A DNA stretch of 64,000 bases from Micromonospora sp. WMMD961 (GCF_029626145.1 NZ_JARUBJ010000002.1:464501-528500), one strand, 5' to 3'; shown: positions 41,329-50,707, counted from the stretch's first letter. The notes: generated by a model not told the origin, from the sequence alone. Numbers and translations: made by a program.

Positions 41329-42806
41329 CGACCGTCCCCGGTGATCCGGCCGGCGGCGAGCTTGCCGGAGATGAGCACCATCGGCACGCCGACGCCCGGC
41401 TGGGTCCCGGAGCCGACGAAGACCACGTTCGACAGCTTGCGGTGCAGGTTGGACGGGCGGAACGGGCCGGTCTGGAAGAGGGTGTGGGCGGCGGCGAACG
41501 GCGTGCCGGCGGCCATCCCCTGCTCCTCCCACTCGGCCGGGGTGATCGCCCGCAGCACCTCGACGCCGGCGCCGAAGCCGACGTAGCCGCGCTCCTCCAG
41601 GGTGCCGATCAGCTGGTCGCTGTAGCGCTGGGTCAGGTCGCCGCGCCACTCGAACGGAGCCCGGTGCAGGTTGGGCACGGGGGCGAGCACGTAGTAGGTG
41701 TGCCGGTCCGCAGGGGCCACCGACGGGTCGGTCCGGCTCGGGTTGGTCACCAGCAGCGACGGATCGGTCATCAGCTCACCCCGCCGGATGACCTCATCGA
41801 AGGTGCCCTTCCACGCGCGTCCGAAGTGGATGTTGTGATGCGCGATCTTTTCATATGCCTGTCGGGAACCGACGTGCAGAACGACGCAGGACGGCGAGTA
41901 GGTGAGCTGTCGTGCCGGAGCGGCCGGGAGCAGGTCCCGGTAGGCGACCGGCAGGTCGGGGTTGAGCACCACCACGTCCGCCGGCACCAGTTCCCCGTCG
42001 GCGGTGAGCACTCCGGTGGCCCGACCGTTCGCGGTCTCCACCCGGGTCACCGTGGTGTCGTACCGGATCTGCACGCCGTGCTTCTCGGCCGCGCCGGCCA
42101 TCGCCCTGGAGACCGCGTGGATGCCACCGCGCGGGAAGAAGACCCCGGCCACCGAGTCGAGGTACGCGATGACGGTGTAGATGGCCAGCGCGTCGTGCGG
42201 CGCGAGGCCGGCGTACATCGCCTGGAAGGAGAAGATCCGCTGGGTACGTGGGTCCCGGAAGAATTGGTTGATCTTCGTCTGGAGCCGACGGAAGGCCCCG
42301 CCGGTGAGCAACTTGAGCAGGTTGCCGGTGAGCAGGTCGGTCGGCGCGTCCAGGTTGCGCTCGATGAAGTCGGCCCGCTCCAGACGCCACAGCTCCCGCG
42401 CGTAGTCGACGAAGCGCAGGTAACCGTCGGCCTCACGCGGCCCGCAGACCCGGGAGATCTCGGCGGCCATCCGCGTGGTGTCGGTGAGCACGTCGAGGGT
42501 CGAGCCGTCCGGGTAGTACGCCCGGTAGGCAGGGTCGAGCGGGGTCAGGTCGAGCCAGTCGCGCAACTCCTCACCGACCGCGCCGAGCGCCTCGGCGATC
42601 AGGTCGGGCATGGTGAGCACGGTCGGACCGGTGTCGAACTCGTAGCCGTCCACGGCCAGTCGGCCGGCGCGCCCGCCGGGCACCGGCTCGCGTTCCAGCA
42701 CTGTCACCTGCCGGCCACTGCCGGCGAGGTGCAGCGCGCAGGCGAGCCCACCCAGCCCGGCCCCGACGACCACCACCCGGTCCGTCCGTCCTGTCACCGT
42801 CCGCAC
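41325..42806 (-). CDS. crtI: Phytoene desaturase
   Basis: FAD-dependent desaturase of 493 residues converting phytoene towards lycopene. The FAD loop VVVVGAGLGGLACALHLAG, GGRAGRLAVDGYEFDTGPTV and the C-terminal GSGTQPGVGVPMVLISGKLAA are diagnostic of bacterial CrtI. GTG 42806 has AAGGAGG 8 bases before it. It sits 28 bases after crtE and overlaps idi by 4 bases. No lycopene cyclase gene is in the window, so the end carotenoid depends on genes elsewhere. Confidence 0.93.
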   Translation of the reverse strand: MRTVTGRTDRVVVVGAGLGGLACALHLAGSGRQVTVLEREPVPGGRAGRLAVDGYEFDTGPTVLTMPDLIAEALGAVGEELRDWLDLTPLDPAYRAYYPDGSTLDVLTDTTRMAAEISRVCGPREADGYLRFVDYARELWRLERADFIERNLDAPTDLLTGNLLKLLTGGAFRRLQTKINQFFRDPRTQRIFSFQAMYAGLAPHDALAIYTVIAYLDSVAGVFFPRGGIHAVSRAMAGAAEKHGVQIRYDTTVTRVETANGRATGVLTADGELVPADVVVLNPDLPVAYRDLLPAAPARQLTYSPSCVVLHVGSRQAYEKIAHHNIHFGRAWKGTFDEVIRRGELMTDPSLLVTNPSRTDPSVAPADRHTYYVLAPVPNLHRAPFEWRGDLTQRYSDQLIGTLEERGYVGFGAGVEVLRAITPAEWEEQGMAAGTPFAAAHTLFQTGPFRPSNLHRKLSNVVFVGSGTQPGVGVPMVLISGKLAAGRITGDGR

Positions 42807-42834
42807 GTGACCACCTCCTTGCTCAAGTCGCTCA

Positions 42835-43977
42835 TCAGGCCCGCCGGTTGGCAGCGGCGGTGGCCAGCCCGGTCAGTGCGGTCCGCGCCGTCTGGTCCAC
42901 GGGTGCGGCGTCGAGCGCCGCCAGCGCGTCACCCACCCGCTCGGCGATCATCCGCTCCACCCGGGTCACCGCACCGGTCTCCACGACCAACTCGGCGAGC
43001 CGGTCGACCGGTCCGCCGGCGGCCCGCTCCAACGCCCGGAACTGCGCTGGCGTGGCCAGCTCCCGGGCCAGCATGAGCAGCGTGGTCGGCTTGCCGGTGC
43101 GGAGGTCGTCGCCGGCCGGCTTGCCGGTGGCGGCCGGGTCGCCGTAGACGCCGAGGAGGTCGTCGCGCAGCTGGAACGCCTCGCCGACCGCCAGGCCATA
43201 ACGGGTGTACGCGGAGACCAGCGGATCGTCGAGGGGGACGCCGGCCAGACAGGCCCCGAAGAGCAGTGGTCGCTGGACGGTGTAGCTGGCGGTCTTGTAG
43301 CGGGCCACCCGCAGCGCCCGGTCGACCGACCAGTTGGCCGGGTCGTTCTCGCCGAGCACGTCGAGGTACTGCCCGGCGACCGTCTCCACCCGCATCTGGT
43401 CGTAGCAGCGGCGAACCTCGAACAGCCGGGCCGTCGGCACCGTGGCCTGGGCCAGCAGTCGATCGGCCCAGACCATGCAGAGGTCACCGATGAGCACGGC
43501 GACCGCCTCGCCGAACCGGGCGGGATCACCTCGGTGGCCGGCGGCGATGTGCTGTTCGGCGAGCGCGACGTGCGCGGTGGGCCGGCCTCGGCGGGTGGTG
43601 GACGCGTCCATCACGTCGTCGTGGACGAGGGCGAAGGTGTGCAGCAGTTCGAGCGAGGCCAGCGCGGGCAGGACCGGGGGCAGTGCCTCGGCGGCGCCGA
43701 CCGCGCCGCGCCACCCCCAGTAGGCGAACGTGGGCCGGATCCGTTTGCCGCCGACGAGGACGGCGTCCCGCGCGGCTGCGGCGAATCGGCCCATCGACGG
43801 GTCGATCTCGGCGAGGGTGTCGACCTCGGCGGTGAGGAACGTGCTCAGGGTCTCGTGGACCGCCGTGATCAGGTCCTGGGTGTACGCGGCCAGCACGGCG
43901 CGGACCGGATCGTCCCCGTCCCCTGGCCCCGCCGGCGCCACGCGGGTCGCGTTACCCGCAACTGCGTCGTTGGCCAT
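42835..43977 (-). CDS. crtE: Geranylgeranyl diphosphate synthase
   Basis: Trans-prenyltransferase of 380 residues that extends allylic diphosphates to C20. First Asp-rich motif: DDVMD in LLHTFALVHDDVMD; second: DDLLG in FQLRDDLLG, preceded by GEAFQLRDD. Residues 1-45 are beyond the usual N-terminus. TACGCT on the minus strand at 43990-43985 fits a -10 that would start a leaderless message at ATG 43977. It is the first gene of the leftward carotenoid operon. Confidence 0.93.
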   Translation of the reverse strand: MANDAVAGNATRVAPAGPGDGDDPVRAVLAAYTQDLITAVHETLSTFLTAEVDTLAEIDPSMGRFAAAARDAVLVGGKRIRPTFAYWGWRGAVGAAEALPPVLPALASLELLHTFALVHDDVMDASTTRRGRPTAHVALAEQHIAAGHRGDPARFGEAVAVLIGDLCMVWADRLLAQATVPTARLFEVRRCYDQMRVETVAGQYLDVLGENDPANWSVDRALRVARYKTASYTVQRPLLFGACLAGVPLDDPLVSAYTRYGLAVGEAFQLRDDLLGVYGDPAATGKPAGDDLRTGKPTTLLMLARELATPAQFRALERAAGGPVDRLAELVVETGAVTRVERMIAERVGDALAALDAAPVDQTARTALTGLATAAANRRA

Positions 43978-44005
43978 GTGGCTGAGCGTACCCTAGGCTA
44001 CGAGT

Positions 44006-44026
44006 TGCGTCGATTGGTGCGTCGAT
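44006..44026. promoter_or_regulatory. Direct repeats in the crtE/crtB promoter region, candidate light-regulator operator
   Basis: TGCGTCGAT at 44006-44014 recurs at 44018-44026, a 12-base period. The copies cover the crtE -35 region and lie just after a possible crtB -10 (TAGGCT at 43994-43999). CarH-type tetramers bind tandem direct repeats spaced about a helical turn, so this is the natural site for the nearby B12-type regulator. Confidence 0.5.
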
Positions 44027-44041
44027 AAATGAGGAGGGCCG

Positions 44042-44965
44042 GTGGAAACTGATCTCACCGCTGCCTATGAACGGTGCCGTGAGCTGCACAAACGTCACGG
44101 CCGCACCTACTATCTCGCCACTCGACTGCTTCCCGCTTGGAAACGACGACATGTGCACGCCCTCTACGGGTTCACCCGGTACGCGGACGAGATCGTGGAC
44201 CGCACCGAGGACCTTCCCCAGGTCGAGCGGGCTGCCCTCCTGGAGGACTGGGCCAGCCGATTCGTGTCCGGCCTGCACGGAGCGCCCGTCGACGACCCGT
44301 TGCTGCCGGCGGTCCTGCACACGATCGCCGTCTTCGATCTCGACCGGGACGACTTTGCGTCGTTTCTGAAGAGCATGGCGATGGACCTGACCGTCAGCTC
44401 CTACCCGACGTACGACCACCTGCTCGACTACATGGAGGGCTCGGCGGCGGTGATCGGCACGATGATGCTGCCGATCCTGGGCAGCTCCGACCCGGCGGCG
44501 GCCCGGGAGCCGGCACGGCAGCTCGGCTTCGCCTTCCAGCTCACCAACTTCATCCGGGACGTCGCCGAGGACCTCGACCGAGGTCGCACCTACCTACCGG
44601 ACGAGGACCTGACGAAGTTCGGTGTGACCCGCGAGGAGCTGGCCGAGGCCAGCGCCCGGGGCCGCGGTACGCACCGGACCCGCGAGCTGATCGAGTACGA
44701 GGTGACCCGCGCCCAGGCGCACTACGCCGCCGCCGCTCCGGGCATCACCATGCTGGCGCCGGCCTCACAGGCCTGCATGCGCACCGCGTACGCGCTCTAC
44801 GGCGGCATCCTCGACGAGGTCGCCGCGCAGGACTACGACGTCTTCGCCCGGCGCGCCCTGGTGCCGCAGCGGCGACGGATGGCGGTGGCCGCGCGGGCTC
44901 TGCTCACCTCGACCGGTACACCGGTCACCATCCCCGGGCCGACGGTCCAACCGGAGACCCGGTGA
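44042..44965 (+). CDS. crtB: Phytoene synthase
   Basis: Condenses two GGPP to phytoene. The 307 residues have the first Asp-rich motif YADEIVDR and the second RDVAEDLDRGRTYLP, with HGRTYYLATRLLP at the front and LGFAFQLTNFIRD before the second motif, all typical of squalene/phytoene synthases. GTG 44042 has GAGGAGG 5 bases upstream. The stop overlaps the photolyase GTG by 4 bases, so pigment and repair enzymes are made together. Confidence 0.95.
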   Translation: METDLTAAYERCRELHKRHGRTYYLATRLLPAWKRRHVHALYGFTRYADEIVDRTEDLPQVERAALLEDWASRFVSGLHGAPVDDPLLPAVLHTIAVFDLDRDDFASFLKSMAMDLTVSSYPTYDHLLDYMEGSAAVIGTMMLPILGSSDPAAAREPARQLGFAFQLTNFIRDVAEDLDRGRTYLPDEDLTKFGVTREELAEASARGRGTHRTRELIEYEVTRAQAHYAAAAPGITMLAPASQACMRTAYALYGGILDEVAAQDYDVFARRALVPQRRRMAVAARALLTSTGTPVTIPGPTVQPETR

Positions 44966-46287
44966 CCGCGAGCACGGCGATCGTGCTCCTCACCCGCGAC
45001 CTGCGGGTGCACGACCATCCGGCGCTGGCCACCACCTGCGCCGCCTTCGACCGGGTGGTGCCGCTGTACGTGCTCGACCCGGCGCTGGCCGACCTGTCGG
45101 CCAACCGCACCCGGTTCCTGCATCAGGCCCTCGCCGAGCTGCGCGTCGAGCTGCGTGAGCGCGGCGGTGACCTGGTGGTGCGGCACGGTGACCCGGTGGC
45201 CGAGACGATCCGATTGGCCGGCGAGGTCGGCGCCACCGCCGTCGCGCTCTCCGCCGACGTCAGCCACTACGCCCGGCGTCGGGAGCGGCGGCTACGCGCG
45301 GAGTGCGAGCGGCACCGACTGCACCTGCGACTGTTCCCCGGGCTGACAGTGGTCGAGCCGGGTGCGCTCCAGCCCGGTGGCGGCGGCGACCACTACCGGG
45401 TGTTCAGCCCGTACCACCGGTCCTGGGCCGCCCGTCAGTGGCGCGAGGAGTTGGCCGCGCCGGACCACGTGGCGCTGCCCGGTGGCGTGCGCGTGGGCAG
45501 TCTGCCGAAGCCGCCGGCCGGGGAGTCGCCGGACGCGGCGGTCGGCGGCGAGCGGGTCGCCCGGCAGCGGCTCACCGACTGGCTGCCCGACCTGACCCGG
45601 TACGACGACCAGCACGACGACATGGCCGGCGACGACACCTCCCGGCTCAGCCCGTACCTGCGTTTCGGGTGCGTCTCGCCGCTGGCGGTGGCGAACCGCG
45701 CCGGGGACCGGTCCGGCCCGTTCGTCCGGCAGCTCTGCTGGCGGGACTTCTACTACCAGGTCACCGCGGCCTTTCCGGAGATCTCGACCGCGGCGTACCG
45801 GCGGGGTGCCACCGAGCAGTGGCGCTACGACGACGACGCGGTGGCTGCCTGGGCCGAGGGCCGCACCGGGATGCCCATCGTCGACGCCGGGATGCGACAA
45901 CTGCGGACGCAGGGCTGGATGCACAACCGGGCTCGCCTGATCACCGCCGGCTACCTGACCAAGCACCTCGGGCAGGACTGGCGTGTGGGAGTGAAGGTGT
46001 TCTTCCGTTGGCTGCTGGACGGGGACGTGGCGAACAATTCCGGCAACTGGCAGTGGGTCGCCGGCACCGGCAACGACACGAAGCCCTACCGGGGGTTCAA
46101 CCCGGTCCGGCAGGCCGAGCGGTACGACCCGGACGGCGACTACGTACGCCGGTGGGTGCCGGAGCTGGCGGGGGTGCAGGGCAAGGCGGTCCACCAACCG
46201 TGGCGACTGCCCGAGGCGCTCCGCCGGACGCTCGACTATCCGCCACCGCTCTCGGTGCCCGGCACCGACCCGGTCTGGCTGCGCTGA
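44962..46287 (+). CDS. phr: Deoxyribodipyrimidine photolyase (CPD class I)
   Basis: Light-driven enzyme that splits cyclobutane pyrimidine dimers with FADH-. The 441 residues begin with the antenna-binding domain (LLTRDLRVHDHPAL), then the FAD site TSRLSPYLRFGCVS, QLCWRDFYYQV, MRQLRTQGWMHNRARL and NWQWVAGTGND, as in class I CPD photolyases. GTG 44962 overlaps the crtB stop. Pairing with carotenoid genes and a light-type regulator suggests joint photoprotection. Confidence 0.95.
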   Translation: MTASTAIVLLTRDLRVHDHPALATTCAAFDRVVPLYVLDPALADLSANRTRFLHQALAELRVELRERGGDLVVRHGDPVAETIRLAGEVGATAVALSADVSHYARRRERRLRAECERHRLHLRLFPGLTVVEPGALQPGGGGDHYRVFSPYHRSWAARQWREELAAPDHVALPGGVRVGSLPKPPAGESPDAAVGGERVARQRLTDWLPDLTRYDDQHDDMAGDDTSRLSPYLRFGCVSPLAVANRAGDRSGPFVRQLCWRDFYYQVTAAFPEISTAAYRRGATEQWRYDDDAVAAWAEGRTGMPIVDAGMRQLRTQGWMHNRARLITAGYLTKHLGQDWRVGVKVFFRWLLDGDVANNSGNWQWVAGTGNDTKPYRGFNPVRQAERYDPDGDYVRRWVPELAGVQGKAVHQPWRLPEALRRTLDYPPPLSVPGTDPVWLR

Positions 46288-46293
46288 CCTGCG

Positions 46294-47400
46294 TCAGAGG
46301 CAGGAGTGCAGCGCCTCGGCCAGTTCGTCGACCCGGTCGTGCTCGGCCAGGTGGGCCGTGGCGTACGCGAGGGTGTAGCCGCGCTCCGGGTCGGCCCACG
46401 CGCTGCTCCCGCCGATCCCGCCCATGCCCCAACTGCCGTCCGGCTCCCACTGCATGCCCAGCGTCCAGTGGGCGCGGCGGTCCAGCACCAGGTCCGGTCC
46501 GTCGTACTGGACGCGGGTCGCCTCCGCCACCAGCTCCGGGCTGAGCAGCCGGACGCCGTCGAGGACGCCGCCGGCCAGCAGGCCGGTGTAGAGCCGGGCC
46601 AGGCCGGATGCGGTGGCGTGCAGGTTGACCGCGGGCATCTCGGCAGCTCGCCAGAGCGGGCTGTTCAGCACGGCCAGGTCCAGTCCTCCGGCCGGGTTGC
46701 CCAACGCGCGCGCCCGCAACGATCCCGGCTCGCCGAGCATCCGAACCGGCCACTGCGGGTCGCCGTAGCGCATCTCGGCGCAGCGGCGTTGGTCCGCCTC
46801 GGTCAATCCGTAGCCGAGGTCGAGCCGCCACGGACCAGCGATCTCCTCGGCCAGGAACCGGCCCACCGACCGCCCGTCGACCCGCCGGACCAGCTCGCCC
46901 ACCAGGTGCCCGTACGTCCAGGCGTGCTCGCCGGCCACCGAGCCCGGCTGCCACTCGGGGTCGGCGGCGGCCAGATCACCGGTGAGCAGCGCCCAGTCGG
47001 CGATCGTGGTGGCCGGCCGGGGCACCGGGAAGGCCGGGAGCCCGGCGGTGTGCGACAACACCTGGCGCACCGTGGCCGGCGTGCGGAACTCTGGCCAGTA
47101 CCGGTCGACTGGCGCGTCGAGGTCGACCTGGCCCCGGTCGACGAGCATCAGCAGGCAGAGCGCGACCACCGGTTTGCCGACCGAGTAGACGTTGGCCAGC
47201 GTGTCCGGCCGCCACGGCTCGGCACCGGCCCGGTGACCCCCGATCAGGTCGACGACGGGCTGCCCGTCGTACCAGACGACCAGGTTGGCGCCGGTCTCCC
47301 GGCCCGAGGCGTGCAGGTCGTGGAAGCAGTCCCGGACCGGGGCGAAGCGTGCGTGCATCCCGTCACGGTAGGCGGCCCGGACCGGTGAGTGCGCCGACAT
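46294..47400 (-). CDS. Serine hydrolase of the beta-lactamase (class C/EstB) fold
   Basis: A 368-residue cytoplasmic hydrolase without a signal peptide. The active Ser-Lys pair is SVGK (about residue 73) and the Tyr motif is YGH; a late GMGGIGGSS region fills the third motif position. EstB-like esterases rather than beta-lactamases or D-Ala-D-Ala peptidases are the likelier role, since the enzyme is not exported. It is convergent with the photolyase gene and divergent from the flavoprotein gene. Substrate unknown. Confidence 0.85.
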   Translation of the reverse strand: MSAHSPVRAAYRDGMHARFAPVRDCFHDLHASGRETGANLVVWYDGQPVVDLIGGHRAGAEPWRPDTLANVYSVGKPVVALCLLMLVDRGQVDLDAPVDRYWPEFRTPATVRQVLSHTAGLPAFPVPRPATTIADWALLTGDLAAADPEWQPGSVAGEHAWTYGHLVGELVRRVDGRSVGRFLAEEIAGPWRLDLGYGLTEADQRRCAEMRYGDPQWPVRMLGEPGSLRARALGNPAGGLDLAVLNSPLWRAAEMPAVNLHATASGLARLYTGLLAGGVLDGVRLLSPELVAEATRVQYDGPDLVLDRRAHWTLGMQWEPDGSWGMGGIGGSSAWADPERGYTLAYATAHLAEHDRVDELAEALHSCL

Positions 47401-47450
47401 TTCCGCCGACCCCGGTGGTCGGGGTGGTGTCGCTGGGGGATGCTGTTCCG

Positions 47451-48926
47451 GTGGCGGATCCGGAGCTGGTGGATGTGGTCGTGGTCGGGCTCGGAGTCGG
47501 TGGCGAGGAGGTGGCCGAACGGCTCGCCGACGCCGGCCTGAGCGTCGTCGGCGTCGAACGGGATCTGGTCGGCGGGGAGTGCCCCTACTGGGGCTGCATC
47601 CCGAGCAAGATGATGATCAGAGCGGCCAATGCCCTCGCCGAGGCCCGCCGGGTCGACGGGCTCGCCGGGACGGCACAGGTCCAGCCGGACTGGGCGCCGG
47701 TGGCGAAGCGGATCCGCGAGGAAGCCACCGACACCTGGGACGACACCGTCGCGGCCGAGCGGTTCGTCGGCAAGGGCGGCCGGCTCGTGCGGGGCAGTGG
47801 CCGTCTCGACGGTCCGCGTCGGGTCCGGGTCGGTGACCAGGTGTTCGAGGCCCGGTACGGGGTCGTGCTGGGCACCGGGACCCGTCCGTCGGTGCCCCCG
47901 ATCGACGGCCTGGCCGACACGCCGTACTGGACCAACCATCAGGCGATCGAGGTCGAGAAGCTGCCGGAGTCGTTGCTGGTGCTCGGCGGCGGCGCCATCG
48001 GTCTGGAGTTGGCGCAGGTCTTCGCCCGCTTCGGTGTCCGGGTGACGGTGGTGGAGGCGCTCGACCGGGTGCTGGCCGTCGAGGAACCGGAGGCGTCCGA
48101 GGTCGCCGCCGCGGCGCTGCGCGCCGACGGCGTGGAAATCCACACCGGGGTACGCGCCGAACGGGTCGAACACGACGGCACACGGTTCACCCTGCGTGGC
48201 AGCGGCGGTGCGGCGTACACCGCCGACCAGTTGCTGGTGGTGACCGGGCGCAAGGCACACCTGGCCGAGTTGGGGCTGGAGACGGTCGGCCTGGACGGCA
48301 GCTCGCGTTTCCTGCCGGTCGACGACCGGTTGCACGTCACCGACCACGTCTGGGCGGTCGGCGACCTGACCGGTGAGGGCGCCTTCACCCACATCGCGAT
48401 GTACCAGGCGGGGATCGTGATCGCCGACATCCTGGCCCGGGCTCGCCAGGCGACGGCGGGGGCGGATGCCAGCGGCACCTCCAGCGTGGTCGGGGGAGCG
48501 ATGGGTGCGTCCAGTTCGCTGGCCGCCAGCGGGTCGAGCGGGTCGGCCGGTACGGTCCCGCGAGCCGACTACCGTGCGCTGCCCCGGGTGACCTTCACCG
48601 ACCCCGAGGTCGGCGCGGTCGGGCTCACCGAGCGGCAGGCCCGCGAGCGCGGCATCAACGTGCAGGTCGGATTCACCAAGCTGAGCAGCTCGACCCGGGG
48701 CTGGATCCACCAGGTCGGCGACGAGGGCTTCATCAAGCTCGTCGCGGACGCCGACCAGGGCGTGCTGATCGGCGCGACCTCGGTCGGTCCGGCCGGCGGC
48801 GAGGTGCTGTCCGCGCTGGTGGTGGCGGTGCACGCGGCGGTGCCGCTGAGCCAGCTCCGGCACATGATCTACGCGTACCCGACCTTCCACCGGGCCATCG
48901 AGACCGCACTGCGCGACCTGTCCTGA
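47451..48926 (+). CDS. FAD-dependent pyridine nucleotide-disulfide oxidoreductase
   Basis: A 491-residue flavoprotein of the dihydrolipoamide/mercuric reductase family. The FAD loop VVVVGLGVGGEEVAERL is followed by the redox pair C-x4-C in GGECPYWGCIPSK, an NAD loop LVLGGGAIGLELAQVF and an FAD-ribityl segment HVWAVGDLTGEG. The terminal dimer motif reads IYAYPTFHRAIE, so the usual catalytic His is Tyr. A 35-residue Gly/Ser/Ala insert lies before the dimerisation domain. Possible starts are GTG 47427 and 47451. Whether it reduces a disulfide, quinone or metal is unknown. Confidence 0.85.
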   Translation: MADPELVDVVVVGLGVGGEEVAERLADAGLSVVGVERDLVGGECPYWGCIPSKMMIRAANALAEARRVDGLAGTAQVQPDWAPVAKRIREEATDTWDDTVAAERFVGKGGRLVRGSGRLDGPRRVRVGDQVFEARYGVVLGTGTRPSVPPIDGLADTPYWTNHQAIEVEKLPESLLVLGGGAIGLELAQVFARFGVRVTVVEALDRVLAVEEPEASEVAAAALRADGVEIHTGVRAERVEHDGTRFTLRGSGGAAYTADQLLVVTGRKAHLAELGLETVGLDGSSRFLPVDDRLHVTDHVWAVGDLTGEGAFTHIAMYQAGIVIADILARARQATAGADASGTSSVVGGAMGASSSLAASGSSGSAGTVPRADYRALPRVTFTDPEVGAVGLTERQARERGINVQVGFTKLSSSTRGWIHQVGDEGFIKLVADADQGVLIGATSVGPAGGEVLSALVVAVHAAVPLSQLRHMIYAYPTFHRAIETALRDLS

Positions 48927-48990
48927 CGCCCGCCCAGCCGAGTCCAGAGTGCGCCGCGCCTGGCGATGCCGCACACGTGGCGGCTGGACA

Positions 48991-49069
48991 TGATCCACTC
49001 GCGTTTCAGGAAGTCGCGGTATCCGGGGCACCTTGCACACCGCAATATCCTTGACAGTCGAGTCGATCA
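48991..49069. repeat. Intergenic palindromic repeat, family B copy 3
   Basis: TGATCCACTCG at 48991-49001 and CGAGTCGATCA at 49059-49069 frame a 79-base element with weaker inner pairing than copies 1 and 2. It lies in a 326-base gap between the flavoprotein and LacI-type genes; the rest of the gap holds the LacI promoter and no gene. Confidence 0.75.
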
Positions 49070-49252
49070 CGACGGCCTGCCCCGGTGGCCGGACGTCAGG
49101 GTTCATGCAGCCGGAAGAGCGGTTTCGGCGTTCGGTGTTGCGCGCCGCAGGGGTCGGAATGGTCGGCCGTGGGAAGAATGCGGCAGCCGGCTAGCAAGCG
49201 CCGGGCAGTTTGCTGTTCATTTCTTTCATCCACACGACGTACGATTGCGACT

Positions 49253-50257
49253 GTGACCAAGCGGTTGACTGAAGTTGCCAAGAAGGCGGGCGTCAGCGAG
49301 GCCACCGTCAGCCGGGTGCTCAACGGCCGTGACGGGGTGTCGGAGGCGACCCGGACCGCGGTGCTGACCGCGCTGGACGTGCTCGGTTACGAGCGGCCGA
49401 CCAAGCTGCGTGGCGAACGTGCCCGGCTGGTCGGGCTGGTGCTGCCCGAGTTGCAGAACCCGATCTTCCCGGCGTTGGCCGAGGTCGTCACCGGGACCCT
49501 CGCCCAACGCGGTTACACGCCGGCGCTCTGCGCCCGGACCATCGGCGGTGTCTCCGAAATGGACTACGTGGAGATGCTCCTCGACCACCAGGTCTCCGGG
49601 GTGATCTTCGCTGGTGGTTCGTACGCGCTCGCCGACGCGCGGCACGACCACTACCGTCGGCTGACCGATCGGGGTCTACCGGTGGTGCTGGTGAACGCGG
49701 GTGTGGACGAGCTGGGTTTTCCCCGGGTCTCGACGGACGACGCGGTGGCGGTGGAGCAGGCGTACGGGCACCTGCGCTCGCTCGGGCACGAACGCATCGG
49801 CATGGTGCTCGGTCCGGAGGGGCACGTGCCGTCGCGCCGCAAACTGGACGCGATGATCCGGGCCGCCGGCTGGGGTGAGGACGACGCCGAGTGCGTCCAG
49901 CGCTCCAGCTTCTCGATGGAGGGAGCACGGGTCGCCGCCACGAAGTTGGTCGAGCGGGGCGTCACCGGCATCATCTGCGCCAGCGACGTCCTGGCCCTGG
50001 GCACCATCCGTGCGGCCCGGCGGCTGGGCCGCTCGGTGCCGACCGACATCTCGGTGGTGGGCTACGACGACTCCGCGTTCATGACCTGCACCGATCCGCC
50101 GTTGACCACGGTCCGGCAGCCGATCGAGACGATGGGGCAGGCCGCCGTGGACCTGCTGGTCACCCAGATCGAGGGTGCCGGCGTGCTGCAGGACGAGCTG
50201 CTGTTCGAGCCGGAGTTGGTGGTACGCGGCTCGACCGCTCCCGCCCCCGGCCGCTAG
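49253..50257 (+). CDS. LacI-family transcriptional regulator
   Basis: Sugar-responsive repressor of 334 residues. The N-terminal helix-turn-helix is LTEVAKKAGVSEATVSRVLNG, followed by the hinge LRGERARLVGLVLPELQNP and a periplasmic-binding-protein-like ligand domain ending FEPELVVRGS. TACGAT at 49240-49245 lies 7 bases before GTG 49253, so the mRNA is probably leaderless. It stands directly upstream of the ABC importer and is its likely repressor; the inducer is probably an alpha-glucan oligosaccharide. Confidence 0.93.
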   Translation: MTKRLTEVAKKAGVSEATVSRVLNGRDGVSEATRTAVLTALDVLGYERPTKLRGERARLVGLVLPELQNPIFPALAEVVTGTLAQRGYTPALCARTIGGVSEMDYVEMLLDHQVSGVIFAGGSYALADARHDHYRRLTDRGLPVVLVNAGVDELGFPRVSTDDAVAVEQAYGHLRSLGHERIGMVLGPEGHVPSRRKLDAMIRAAGWGEDDAECVQRSSFSMEGARVAATKLVERGVTGIICASDVLALGTIRAARRLGRSVPTDISVVGYDDSAFMTCTDPPLTTVRQPIETMGQAAVDLLVTQIEGAGVLQDELLFEPELVVRGSTAPAPGR

Positions 50258-50359
50258 CGACCACCACACCGACCGAGGCTTCCGGCCGTCGACCGCCCAC
50301 GCGGTCGACGGCCGTTCCCGTCCCTACACCCACCCCACCCACCCCCACCCCACCCGCGA

Positions 50360-50431
50360 CGATCATGGAGTTGTGGTGGGTGTCATAACGTCTGTAAAGC
50401 CCTTAAATCAGGCACCACAACTCCATGATCG
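50360..50431. repeat. Intergenic palindrome, family A copy 2
   Basis: CGATCATGGAGTTGTGGTG at 50360-50378 is exactly complemented at 50413-50431, a 19-pair stem with a 34-base loop. It shares GATCATG(A/G)AGTT with the copy at 13092. It falls in the 450-base gap before the sugar-binding gene, which otherwise holds the promoter. Confidence 0.8.
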
Positions 50432-50574
50432 ACGCGCTCGGGCAGGGCTTGCCGCATCGACCTGTTCGAATGGGCCTTTATGGCGGGTTAAGGGCCGTTT
50501 TATCCCGGTGCTTTCAGGCTCTTGCCAACATCTGTCGTCATCATGTCGTGTCCTTTCGTCTCAGGGTCGACACC

Positions 50575-50603
50575 TTGCTGAAATGAGTCGGCCTCGCTAC
50601 AGT
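50575..50603 (+). promoter_or_regulatory. Promoter of the sugar ABC operon
   Basis: TTGCTG at 50575-50580 and TACAGT at 50598-50603 are separated by 17 bases, a good housekeeping-sigma promoter. The leader would be about 97 bases before the binding-protein ATG. I see no clear LacI operator. Confidence 0.6.
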
Positions 50604-50707
50604 GACTCCACTCACACCTGGCTCCGACGCAGCTACTGGGCGTCAGGTCGCATCACCGCAGATCAGCGAAGGTCATTGGAGACACCCGTTCCCGAAGGGA
50701 TGGACAG

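Noticed and set aside
46294..47400. Beta-lactamase resistance gene
   Set aside because: The Ser-Lys fold is present but there is no signal peptide, so a role in drug resistance is not supported.
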